Source: JALTBU01 sp964410645
Lineage (GTDB): Bacteria > Campylobacterota > Campylobacteria > Campylobacterales > Nautiliaceae
Direction: 5' to 3'
Assembly (NCBI GenBank): GCA_964410645.1
Contig: CAYPHV010000055.1
Coordinates: 1-7,008 of the forward strand
Length of the DNA: 7,008 nucleotides
The notes beneath the pieces are model-generated. The model was given only the letters and a program-made list of their open reading frames with translations, did no database searches and was not told the DNA's origin. This document shows, in pieces, positions 1 through 5,635 of this stretch. Each line of letters starts with the position of its first letter. Positions within the stretch are counted from its first letter, which is position 1. A program made the translations under genes and the position numbers.

Positions 1-227
1 AAAATTATATATTTTAAAACAGGTGATTTAAAAAAAGTTTTTTTGGAATATTAAAACGAATGCTTTTTCTTTCTTGGAGGGTTTCATTAGAATGTAATAT
101 GAAAAAATGTGATTTTTATATAACTGATGATAATCTTTTGAATTTTCCTCCCTATTCATTAAAAAATTTAGATGATTTGTTTGAAATTGGGTATAAAAAT
201 GGAAAAGAATTTATCAATTCTTTTTAA
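1..227 (+). pseudogene. 3' end of a patatin-like phospholipase-type protein, frame-broken (partial)
   Basis: Only the C-terminal end lies in the window. One frame reads KIIYFKTGDLKKVF from base 1 and stops at 52-54. The -1 frame then continues coherently, GILKRMLFLSWRV and onward, to the TAA at 225-227. Adding one T to the T7 run at 38-44 would fuse the two into one protein. The tail, with a cysteine-aspartate KKCDFYI strand and a final LDDLFEIGYKNGKEF helix, resembles the end of patatin-like (RssA/NTE-type) serine phospholipases, where a helix with an E.GY motif closes the domain. The catalytic Ser-Asp dyad would lie upstream of the window, so family assignment rests on the tail alone. Alternatives are a sequencing error in the homopolymer, a -1 ribosomal frameshift on T TTT TTG, or a small separate ORF starting at ATG 60 (55 aa) or ATG 99 (42 aa). 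The 3' end overlaps the convergent znuB gene by 14 bases. Confidence 0.45.
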
Positions 228-993
228 TAAAACTAAAAAATAAAGCAATTGTCGCAATTATAACAATTGCAGGAGTTGGGGCTATATTGTATTTTGCGCT
301 TATAAAAATTCCAATAGTTGTAAAAATTGCTGATAAAATAGCACTTAAAATAATCATTTTGTAAAATTTATCTGTAAATCTTTCGGCTATAAGGGGTGGA
401 ATTGTAAAAAGAGCGAGTACCAAAATTATTCCCATAGCCCTGACACTCATAACAATACTGAGGGTGGTTAGAATTAAAAACAGGGTATAAATTAAATTTG
501 CATTTATTCCCCTTAAATATAAAAATTCCCTGTCGTAGCTCATAGCAAGAAAATAGTTATATAAAAAAATGATAGAAATTAATAAAAGAAAATCAACCCC
601 TATCATATATTTTAAATCGTTTGTATCAACTAATAAAATATTTCCAAACAGATAACTTAAAACATCCGAATGGTATCCCGGAGTTAGAGATAAAAAAAGG
701 ATACCCAAACTCATACCTACTGCCCAAATTACTCCTAAAAAACTGTCAAGCCTGTTTGGATATTTTATTGAAATAAAAGCTAAAACAAGTGTTAAAAACA
801 GTGAAAACACAGTAGTTGTGAGAATTACAGGGCTTCCTAAAAATATAGCAAGGCCGATGCCTCCAAAACTGCCATGAGCTATACTTCCTGTAATTGCACC
901 TGCTTTATTTATGACTATCAGTGAGCCGATTATTCCGATTGCTATGCTTAGTAATATTCCGGCATAAACAGAATTATTTATTAAATCCCACAT
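214..993 (-). CDS. znuB: Zinc/manganese ABC transporter permease (ZnuB-like, ABC-3 family)
   Basis: Integral inner-membrane permease of a high-affinity metal importer. It forms the channel through which metal delivered by the periplasmic binding protein is moved by the ATPase encoded just upstream. The 259-residue protein is almost entirely hydrophobic, with about seven or eight membrane segments (roughly residues 10-30, 46-76, 84-106, 129-150, 166-180, 185-203, 210-230 and 236-256). The family-typical loop GSIAHGSFGGIG (about 36-47) and the late MGIILVLALFTIPP segment (about 187-200) match ABC-3 permeases, and the length is normal. The ATG at 991-993 lies inside the end of znuC (20-base overlap) and is preceded by a clear AAAGGA ribosome site. 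It is the last gene of the operon, and its 3' end overlaps the convergent reading frame at 1-227. The metal cannot be read from the permease itself; zinc is favoured by the context. Confidence 0.9.
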   Translation of the reverse strand: MWDLINNSVYAGILLSIAIGIIGSLIVINKAGAITGSIAHGSFGGIGLAIFLGSPVILTTTVFSLFLTLVLAFISIKYPNRLDSFLGVIWAVGMSLGILFLSLTPGYHSDVLSYLFGNILLVDTNDLKYMIGVDFLLLISIIFLYNYFLAMSYDREFLYLRGINANLIYTLFLILTTLSIVMSVRAMGIILVLALFTIPPLIAERFTDKFYKMIILSAILSAIFTTIGIFISAKYNIAPTPAIVIIATIALFFSFIKKN

Positions 994-1702
994 TTTTTTC
1001 CTTTAAAAAATCCATCAGTTCAATTTCACAGAAATGTTTATCTGTCGGTATATTAAGTTTTGGTCCTTCGTGAATCATGGCAGTTTTATTTATATATGCT
1101 ATTTTATCTACTTCTTTAAATAAAATTTTTACATCGTGGCTGACTACAATTCGGGTTTTCTCAATACTCTCTATTAAATCCAAAATTTCTTTTTGGCCTT
1201 TTATATCTATTGCACTGGTTGGTTCGTCCATTATTAAAATTTTAGGCTCACACGAGAGAGCCCTTGCGATTAAAACTTTTTGTCTCTGACCGCCTGAGAG
1301 ATCACGGATTTTTTTATTTTTTAAATGTTCAATATTTAACTTTTTAAGTGTATTTATTGCTTTTTCCCTGTCTTTTTGGGAATAAAAAAATTTATGTTTT
1401 TTTAGTCTTCCCTGAAGTACTATATCAAAAACGGTTATTGGAATATCAAGAGAAAAAGTCGTATGTTGAGGAACATAACCTATCAAATTTCTGGCTGAAA
1501 GGGGAGGTTTATTATAAATTTTAATTTCCCCTTTATCCGGTTTTAAAAAGCTTAGAATTAATTTTAAAAGGGTGGTTTTTCCACCTCCGTTAGGGCCTAT
1601 TATTGCCATAAATTTTTTATCTTCAAGAGATAAATTAATATTTTCCAATACCCATTCTTTATTATATTTAAAGAAAAGCTCTTTTATCTCAACTGCTTTC
1701 AT
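974..1702 (-). CDS. znuC: Zinc/manganese ABC transporter ATP-binding protein (ZnuC-like)
   Basis: Cytoplasmic ATPase that powers metal import through the ZnuB-type permease encoded downstream. All motifs of an active ABC ATPase are intact in the 242 residues: Walker A GPNGGGKT (36-43), Q-loop VPQ (Q79), signature LSGGQRQ (135-141), Walker B ILIMDEP (155-161), D-loop SAID (163-166) and switch histidine H189. The GPNGGGKT form of Walker A, with three glycines before the lysine, is characteristic of the metal-uptake (MntB/ZnuC) branch. Length is typical, with a short C-terminal extension beyond the H-loop. The start ATG overlaps the stop codon of znuA in an ATGA arrangement (4 bases) and has no strong ribosome site of its own, so translation is probably coupled to znuA. 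Its own end overlaps znuB by 20 bases. Confidence 0.93.
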   Translation of the reverse strand: MKAVEIKELFFKYNKEWVLENINLSLEDKKFMAIIGPNGGGKTTLLKLILSFLKPDKGEIKIYNKPPLSARNLIGYVPQHTTFSLDIPITVFDIVLQGRLKKHKFFYSQKDREKAINTLKKLNIEHLKNKKIRDLSGGQRQKVLIARALSCEPKILIMDEPTSAIDIKGQKEILDLIESIEKTRIVVSHDVKILFKEVDKIAYINKTAMIHEGPKLNIPTDKHFCEIELMDFLKEKNVGFNK

Positions 1703-2505
1703 TCAAGTGCTTTAATGAGCTCTTTAACAGTATATCTCGGATCTTCATTCAATGGACTTATTGTGTATGTTTTGGCATTTATTTTTTTTGCAATAATTTC
1801 GGCATATTTTTTAGGAAATTCCGGTGAAATTATCACAGTTTTGATATTTTCTTTTTTTGCGATTTTTAGCACTTTGTTTAGATATGAAAAACTGGGACTT
1901 TTTCCTTCTTTTTCAAGAGCAACTTCTTTTATGTGAAAATCCTGGCTGAAATGATAAAATGCAGGGTGAAATGTGATAAAGGATTGTTGATTTATATTTA
2001 AAAATCCTTCTTTTTCCAAATTTGCTAATGAATCAATATATTTTATATAGTTATTTAAATAAAATTTTTTATTTTTAGGGTCAATTTTTATTAATTCGTC
2101 TAAAACCACTTTTGCTTCAAGTTGTAATTTTGCAGGACTTAGCCATATATGAGGATTGGATTCTTTATTCAGATATTTTCCAAAATATATAACTTTTATT
2201 TTTGGATTAACCTCTTTGATTCTGTTTATATATTTTTTATCAAAAGGCACGCCGATTGTAAAATAAACATCTGAATTTTTAATGTTTTTAAGCCCTTTTG
2301 GAGTAATTGAATAAATTTCCGGGTCGTTTCCGGGTGGCACCATTACAAAAACATTTGCTTTGTCTTCTGCAATAGATTTAATTACACCTTTTTGAGGTAA
2401 TATAGTTACGCTTATATTCAAAGCAAAACTAATGATTGGCAGCAATAAAAACAACCATAATTTTTCATTTTTAACTTTAACTTTTTCACTTTTTTTTGCA
2501 TTCAT
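1699..2505 (-). CDS. znuA: Periplasmic metal-binding protein of the zinc ABC importer (ZnuA-like, cluster A-I)
   Basis: Periplasmic substrate-binding protein that captures the metal and passes it to the ZnuB permease. I chose the ATG at 2503-2505 (268 aa) because AAGGAA lies 7 bases upstream. A TTG at 2518-2520 would add five residues, but it would place the ribosome site inside the gene. An N-terminal basic stretch and a hydrophobic segment (about residues 16-34) form a signal peptide or anchor; no lipobox cysteine is seen. The family ligands are partly visible: NPHIWLSP (H119), FHPAF (H180) and the late ISPEFP and SPLNEDPRY segments. The position that is usually the first histidine (GxDPHxYE) is here GNDPEIY, so glutamate (E63) replaces it. 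The His/Asp-rich loop of many zinc-specific ZnuA proteins is absent. Specificity for zinc rather than manganese is inferred from the operon, not proven. It overlaps the regulator gene upstream by 20 bases and znuC downstream by 4. Confidence 0.88.
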   Translation of the reverse strand: MNAKKSEKVKVKNEKLWLFLLLPIISFALNISVTILPQKGVIKSIAEDKANVFVMVPPGNDPEIYSITPKGLKNIKNSDVYFTIGVPFDKKYINRIKEVNPKIKVIYFGKYLNKESNPHIWLSPAKLQLEAKVVLDELIKIDPKNKKFYLNNYIKYIDSLANLEKEGFLNINQQSFITFHPAFYHFSQDFHIKEVALEKEGKSPSFSYLNKVLKIAKKENIKTVIISPEFPKKYAEIIAKKINAKTYTISPLNEDPRYTVKELIKALE

Positions 2506-2866
2506 TACAAATTCCTTCAAATTTAATGTTTATTTGTTCTATTTTAAAATTCGTGTAATTGGAAAGACTAATAATATCCTCTGGTTTTAAAGCTTTTAGA
2601 CAATAAATTTTTCCGCATATTTTGCATTCGAAATGAGGATGAATAGGATTGTGAATTTTACAGTTTATTTCATAAAAACCTACACCGTTATTGTTTTTAA
2701 TCTCTCTGATGATTCCTTTTTTTAACAGATTCTTTAAATTTCGATAAATTGTTGCTTTATCCACATTTAAATTATTTTGCAACTCTTTTGCAGAAAGTAT
2801 TCCCTTTTGTAACAACTTTGCTATTTTTAATTCTGTTTTTTTAAGATTAAGTAACTTTTCACACAT
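2486..2866 (-). CDS. Fur-family metalloregulator, probably zinc-responsive (Zur-like)
   Basis: Small (126 aa) metal-dependent DNA-binding repressor, first gene of the transporter operon. The N-terminal half is a winged helix, with the recognition segment LSAKELQNNLNVDKATIYRNLKNL (about 24-47) carrying the Fur-family ATIYRNL motif. The C-terminal half has the family's metal sites: two CxxC pairs, C81/C84 and C120/C123, for structural zinc, and an HPH motif (H76, H78) plus H72, C69 and E110 as candidate sensory ligands. Assignment as Zur rather than Fur, PerR or Mur rests on linkage with znuACB and the extra cysteine and histidines. The exact ligand set cannot be settled from one sequence. The start ATG (2864-2866) has no Shine-Dalgarno sequence and sits just 5 bases after an extended -10 box, so the message may be leaderless. 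The palindrome upstream suggests autoregulation. Confidence 0.88.
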   Translation of the reverse strand: MCEKLLNLKKTELKIAKLLQKGILSAKELQNNLNVDKATIYRNLKNLLKKGIIREIKNNNGVGFYEINCKIHNPIHPHFECKICGKIYCLKALKPEDIISLSNYTNFKIEQINIKFEGICNECKKK

Positions 2867-2871
2867 ATGGA

Positions 2872-2899
2872 ATTATATCAAAAAATTATAAAAATGCAA
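2872..2899 (-). promoter_or_regulatory. Promoter of the regulator-znuACB operon
   Basis: Reading the minus strand, TTGCAT (2899-2894) is followed after 16 bases by TATAAT (2877-2872), which is preceded by TGA to give an extended -10, TGATATAAT. Transcription would start around 2865-2866, essentially at the A of the regulator's ATG. A second TATAAT (2890-2885) is possible, but has only a 14-base spacing from the nearest TTGCAA. It would give a leader of about 12 bases, still without a ribosome site. Confidence 0.7.
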
Positions 2900-2909
2900 C
2901 TAAGTTGCA
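2895..2909. promoter_or_regulatory. Probable Fur-family (Zur) operator, perfect 7-1-7 palindrome
   Basis: TGCAACTAAGTTGCA is a perfect inverted repeat of 7 bases on each side of a central A, the classic geometry of Fur, Zur and PerR operators. It overlaps the -35 element (TTGCAT) of the regulator-znuACB promoter, centred about 36 bases before the predicted start point, so a bound repressor would block RNA polymerase. That the neighbouring Fur-family protein binds it is an inference from position and symmetry. The half-site differs from the enterobacterial Zur box. Confidence 0.75.
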
Positions 2910-2928
2910 AAATATTTTTTATTTTGCA
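2906..2928. repeat. Inverted repeat, 9-bp perfect arms, 5-base centre
   Basis: TGCAAAATA (2906-2914) and TATTTTGCA (2920-2928) are perfect complements around TTTTT. The left arm shares its TGCA with the right half of the 2895-2909 palindrome, and the right arm covers most of the -35 of the tRNA promoter. It could be a second, weaker regulator site or chance in AT-rich DNA. Its centre is wider than a normal Fur box. Confidence 0.5.
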
Positions 2929-2952
2929 TTTTTTTCCATTATAATGTATAAT
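2924..2952 (+). promoter_or_regulatory. Promoter of tRNA-Asn
   Basis: TTGCAT (2924-2929) is followed after 17 bases by TATAAT (2947-2952). The predicted start near 2959 leaves about 9 bases before the mature tRNA. A second TATAAT at 2940-2945 has no -35 at a proper distance. This promoter diverges from that of the metal operon; both use the hexamer TTGCAT as -35. Confidence 0.7.
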
Positions 2953-2967
2953 TTTATTCTAACACAT

Positions 2968-3043
2968 TCCGGCATAGCTCAGTTGGTAGAGCAGACGGCT
3001 GTTAACCGTCTTGTCAGAGGTTCGAGTCCTCTTGCCGGAGCCA
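2968..3043 (+). tRNA. tRNA-Asn (anticodon GTT), CCA encoded
   Basis: Full cloverleaf of 76 nt. The acceptor stem TCCGGCA (2968-2974) pairs with TGCCGGA (3033-3039), with discriminator G and encoded CCA at 3041-3043. The D-arm contains AGCTCAGTTGGTAGAGC. The anticodon stem GACGG/CCGTC (2994-2998/3006-3010) encloses loop CTGTTAA with anticodon GTT at 3001-3003. The T-loop is TTCGAGT. GTT reads asparagine codons AAC and AAU. Seven bases separate it from the end of the convergent pseudouridine synthase gene, and no terminator hairpin is visible. Confidence 0.98.
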
Positions 3044-3050
3044 TATAAAT

Positions 3051-3929
3051 CTAAAATTTACTTAAATATTCGAAATTACTCACTAAAATATATCTGTTTT
3101 CCATAAATTTGAAGTTAATTTTATAAGCGTGCAGCATCAGTCTTTTTGCTCCTGTTTTTTCAATTCTTTCTTTTTCATTTGTAAGTTTGTTTAAGTATTT
3201 GTCTGCAAATTCATTATCTGTTCCATATAGAGGATCGCCTATAATCGGGTGACCTATACTGAACAGATGCACTCTTATCTGGTGCTGTCTTCCTGTGAGG
3301 GGAACACATTCAACAAGTGTATTGTTTCCCATTTTTTTGATTGGATTTATAATAGTAACGGATTCTTTGCCATCATTTGAAATAGAGACTTTTACCTTTA
3401 TGTTTTTATCTTTATTTATGGCAATTGGTTTTTTTATAGTAAGTTGTTTTTCAATATGCCCGTTTATTAAAGCAAGATATTTTTTTTGAATTTCTTTATT
3501 TTGAAAAGCCTGTTTTAAAATACTTTCAGCAAATTTGTTTTTACTTGCTATCACGAGTCCGCTGGTTTCCCTGTCTAATCTGTGAACTAAATTTGCATTG
3601 TTTCCGTATAACGCTCTTACATCATCAAGCAGGCTTTTTGTATTGTCCAGTGTTTTCGGGTGTATTGCCACGCCGCTTGGTTTGTCAAAAACAGCAAAAT
3701 GGGTACTTTCAAAAATCGGTTTTAATCCGTATCCGTTTGGTTCAAATACAATACATTTAAGCAGGCCGCTTCCTCTGAAACCTTTTTTGGTTATTTTTTC
3801 CCCGTTTAGGCTGACTCTTCCTCTGTCAATTGCCCTTTTGGCTTCTCTTATGTTAAAGCCGAGTGTTTTTACTAAAAAGTGAAGAATCTTTTCATCTTTT
3901 ATTTCAAATTCTTTTGCAACGAATCCCAT
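3051..3929 (-). CDS. RluA/RluD-family RNA pseudouridine synthase with S4 domain
   Basis: Converts specific uridines in RNA, most likely 23S rRNA, to pseudouridine. The 292-residue protein has an N-terminal S4 RNA-binding domain (about residues 12-62, with the REAKRAIDRGRVSLNGEKI core), then the catalytic domain. The latter shows FDKPSGVAIHP (81-91), the catalytic motif HRLDRETSG (116-124, nucleophile D119) and the late GRQHQIRVHL motif (213-222) followed by GHPIIGDPLYG. The order and length match RluA-subfamily enzymes of the RluC/RluD type; which uridines are modified cannot be read from sequence. Its ATG shares one base with the tatB stop (TAATG) and has no clear ribosome site, so it is probably translated by coupling to tatB. 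It ends 7 bases from the tRNA-Asn gene on the opposite strand. Confidence 0.93.
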   Translation of the reverse strand: MGFVAKEFEIKDEKILHFLVKTLGFNIREAKRAIDRGRVSLNGEKITKKGFRGSGLLKCIVFEPNGYGLKPIFESTHFAVFDKPSGVAIHPKTLDNTKSLLDDVRALYGNNANLVHRLDRETSGLVIASKNKFAESILKQAFQNKEIQKKYLALINGHIEKQLTIKKPIAINKDKNIKVKVSISNDGKESVTIINPIKKMGNNTLVECVPLTGRQHQIRVHLFSIGHPIIGDPLYGTDNEFADKYLNKLTNEKERIEKTGAKRLMLHAYKINFKFMENRYILVSNFEYLSKF

Positions 3930-4255
3930 TATTTGAGCATATCTTTGGCGTTTCTGGAATTTCCAAGAGCCGTTAAATCATTAAGGTTTGTTAGCCCTTT
4001 ATTTATTTGAGATGTATCTGTTCCTACTTGTTTTTGGAGCTTTTGGAGTTCTTCTTTGTATTGTTTCATCTCTTCTTTCATATCTTCAAGTTCTATTTCT
4101 TTTCTGATATCCGCTGTTGCATCTCTCCACATTCTTTTCAGTTTTCCTATTGTTTTACCCGTTGTTTTAAGTGCTTCCGGTAATTTATCCGGGCCTAGAA
4201 CAATAATTGCGATTATTACAATAAATAAGAATTCTGTTGAGCCTATGTCAAACAT
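3929..4255 (-). CDS. tatB: Sec-independent protein translocase subunit TatB
   Basis: Component of the twin-arginine translocation complex that exports folded, often cofactor-containing proteins across the inner membrane; TatB works with TatC in signal-peptide recognition. The 108-residue protein starts MFDIGSTEFL with the TatB-type acidic residue E8. It then has one membrane helix (about 4-20), the hinge GPDKLPEA with the invariant G21-P22 and P26, an amphipathic helix, and a charged coiled-coil-prone stretch (about 54-80). The MFDIG opening favours TatB over TatA, which usually starts with MG. A good ribosome site (AAAAAGG) lies 6 bases before the ATG. The next gene in the operon is the pseudouridine synthase; no tatC lies in the window. 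Confidence 0.87.
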   Translation of the reverse strand: MFDIGSTEFLFIVIIAIIVLGPDKLPEALKTTGKTIGKLKRMWRDATADIRKEIELEDMKEEMKQYKEELQKLQKQVGTDTSQINKGLTNLNDLTALGNSRNAKDMLK

Positions 4256-4261
4256 AAAAAG

Positions 4262-4283
4262 CCTTTTTGTTATAATTGTATCA
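4262..4283 (-). promoter_or_regulatory. Promoter and ribosome site of tatB
   Basis: The minus strand carries an extended -10, TGATACAAT (4283-4275), with no convincing -35. The expected start is near 4268, right at the AAAAAGG ribosome site (4268-4262), giving a leader of only about 12 bases. The -10 shares bases 4275-4276 with the divergent purB -10. Confidence 0.65.
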
Positions 4284-4291
4284 AAAAAAGG
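4268..4291 (+). promoter_or_regulatory. Promoter and ribosome site of purB
   Basis: Extended -10 TGTTATAAT at 4268-4276 predicts a start near 4283. A ribosome site, AAAGG (4287-4291), lies 6 bases before the purB ATG. No -35 hexamer is recognisable, as is usual for Campylobacterota housekeeping promoters, which rely on the extended -10. Confidence 0.7.
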
Positions 4292-4297
4292 TTAATT

Positions 4298-5635
4298 ATG
4301 GTTGAAAGATATGCCAGGGAAGAGATGAAAAAATTATGGAGTACGAATGCGAAATATTCTGCTTGGCTTCAAGTGGAAAAAGCGGCGGTAAAAGCATGGA
4401 ACAAACTTGGGCTTATTCCAGACGGGGATGCTCAAAAAATTATAAAAAACGCAAAATTTGATATAGACAGAATTAATATAATAGAAAAAGAAACAAAACA
4501 TGATGTAATCGCATTTCTAACGAGTGTATCGGAATCTCTTGGAAATGAAAGCAGATGGATTCATTATGGTATGACAAGTTCAGACACCATAGATACAGCG
4601 ACTGCACTTCAGATGAGAGATTCGTTAAAAATAATTATCGAAGATGTAAAAATGGTAATGAAATCAATCAAAAAAAGAGCAATGGAGCATAAATATACTT
4701 TGATGGTCGGAAGAAGCCACGGGATTCACGGAGAACCTATTACATTTGGACTGGTTCTTTCAGTATGGTATGAAGAAATGAAAAGACATCTCAAAAATTT
4801 GGAAACTACTCTTGAAGTGATAAGTGTGGGAAAAATTAGCGGGGCAATGGGTAATTTTGCTCATGCGCCAATGGAACTTGAAGAGTTGACCTGCGAATTT
4901 TTAGGGTTAAAACCGGCGCCTATTTCAAATCAGGTTATTCAAAGAGACAGATATGCCCGACTTGCCTCAGCTCTTGGCTTGCTCGCTTCTACGGTTGAAA
5001 AAATAGCGGTAAACATAAGACATTTTCAACGAACAGAAGTCTATGAAGCGGAAGAATATTTCAGCAAAGGTCAAAAGGGCTCTTCCGCAATGCCGCATAA
5101 AAGAAATCCGGTGCTTAGTGAGAATATTACAGGACTTGCAAGAATTATCAGAAGCTATACAATACCGGCTATGGAAGATGTCGCCTTGTGGCATGAAAGG
5201 GATATAAGCCACAGCTCAGTTGAAAGATTTTGGCTTCCGGATGCATTTATTACAACTGATTTTATGCTGCACAGGCTTAATAATATTATTTCAAATTTAC
5301 TTGTTTATCCGAAAAATATGCTGAAAAATTTAAACCTTACCGGGGGCCTTGTGTTTTCACAAAGAATTTTGCTTGAACTTCCAAAAAAAGGGGTAAGCAG
5401 AGAAAAGGCATATGAAATTGTTCAAAGGAATGCCATGAAAGCATGGGAAGAGCTTCAAAAAGGAAAAGAACCTTTGAATACAAAAGGGGAAAGTCTTTTT
5501 CTGATCAATCTGCTTAAAGACAAAGATTTACGGGAAGTGTTAAATGAGCAAGAAATAAGAAATTTGTTTGACTATAATTATTATACAAGAAATGTGGATA
5601 AAATTTATAAAAGAGTTTACGGGGATTCAGAATAA
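4298..5635 (+). CDS. purB: Adenylosuccinate lyase
   Basis: Cytoplasmic enzyme of purine synthesis. It removes fumarate twice: from SAICAR to give AICAR, and from adenylosuccinate to give AMP. The 445-residue protein shows the fumarase/aspartase superfamily blocks in order: KHDVIAF (67-73, with H68), WIHYGMTSSD (87-96, with H89), GRSHGIHGEPITFG (138-151, with general acid H141), and the signature GSSAMPHKRNP (261-271), whose flexible loop carries the catalytic serine (S262/S263). Length is normal for the family and no motif is damaged. The start is set by an AAAGG site and by the promoter 22 bases upstream. It is the first gene of a three-gene operon; its TAA is followed immediately by the ATG of the nitrilase-like gene. 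Confidence 0.97.
   Translation: MVERYAREEMKKLWSTNAKYSAWLQVEKAAVKAWNKLGLIPDGDAQKIIKNAKFDIDRINIIEKETKHDVIAFLTSVSESLGNESRWIHYGMTSSDTIDTATALQMRDSLKIIIEDVKMVMKSIKKRAMEHKYTLMVGRSHGIHGEPITFGLVLSVWYEEMKRHLKNLETTLEVISVGKISGAMGNFAHAPMELEELTCEFLGLKPAPISNQVIQRDRYARLASALGLLASTVEKIAVNIRHFQRTEVYEAEEYFSKGQKGSSAMPHKRNPVLSENITGLARIIRSYTIPAMEDVALWHERDISHSSVERFWLPDAFITTDFMLHRLNNIISNLLVYPKNMLKNLNLTGGLVFSQRILLELPKKGVSREKAYEIVQRNAMKAWEELQKGKEPLNTKGESLFLINLLKDKDLREVLNEQEIRNLFDYNYYTRNVDKIYKRVYGDSE

Noticed and set aside
2503..2520. TTG start at 2518-2520 for znuA
   Set aside because: The AAGGAA ribosome site would fall inside the gene; the ATG at 2503-2505 lies 7 bases after it and still keeps the whole signal peptide.
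2885..2890. Second TATAAT on the minus strand as the main -10 of the regulator operon
   Set aside because: It lacks the TG extension and has only 14 bases to the nearest -35-like TTGCAA, whereas TGATATAAT at 2880-2872 has both features right. It is kept only as an alternative.
3598..3882. 94-codon open frame on the + strand
   Set aside because: It lies wholly antisense to the well-supported pseudouridine synthase, has no ribosome site, and its translation resembles no known protein.
4967..5212. 81-codon open frame on the - strand inside purB
   Set aside because: It is antisense to conserved purB motifs, including the catalytic signature loop, and its length is explained by the codon bias of purB.
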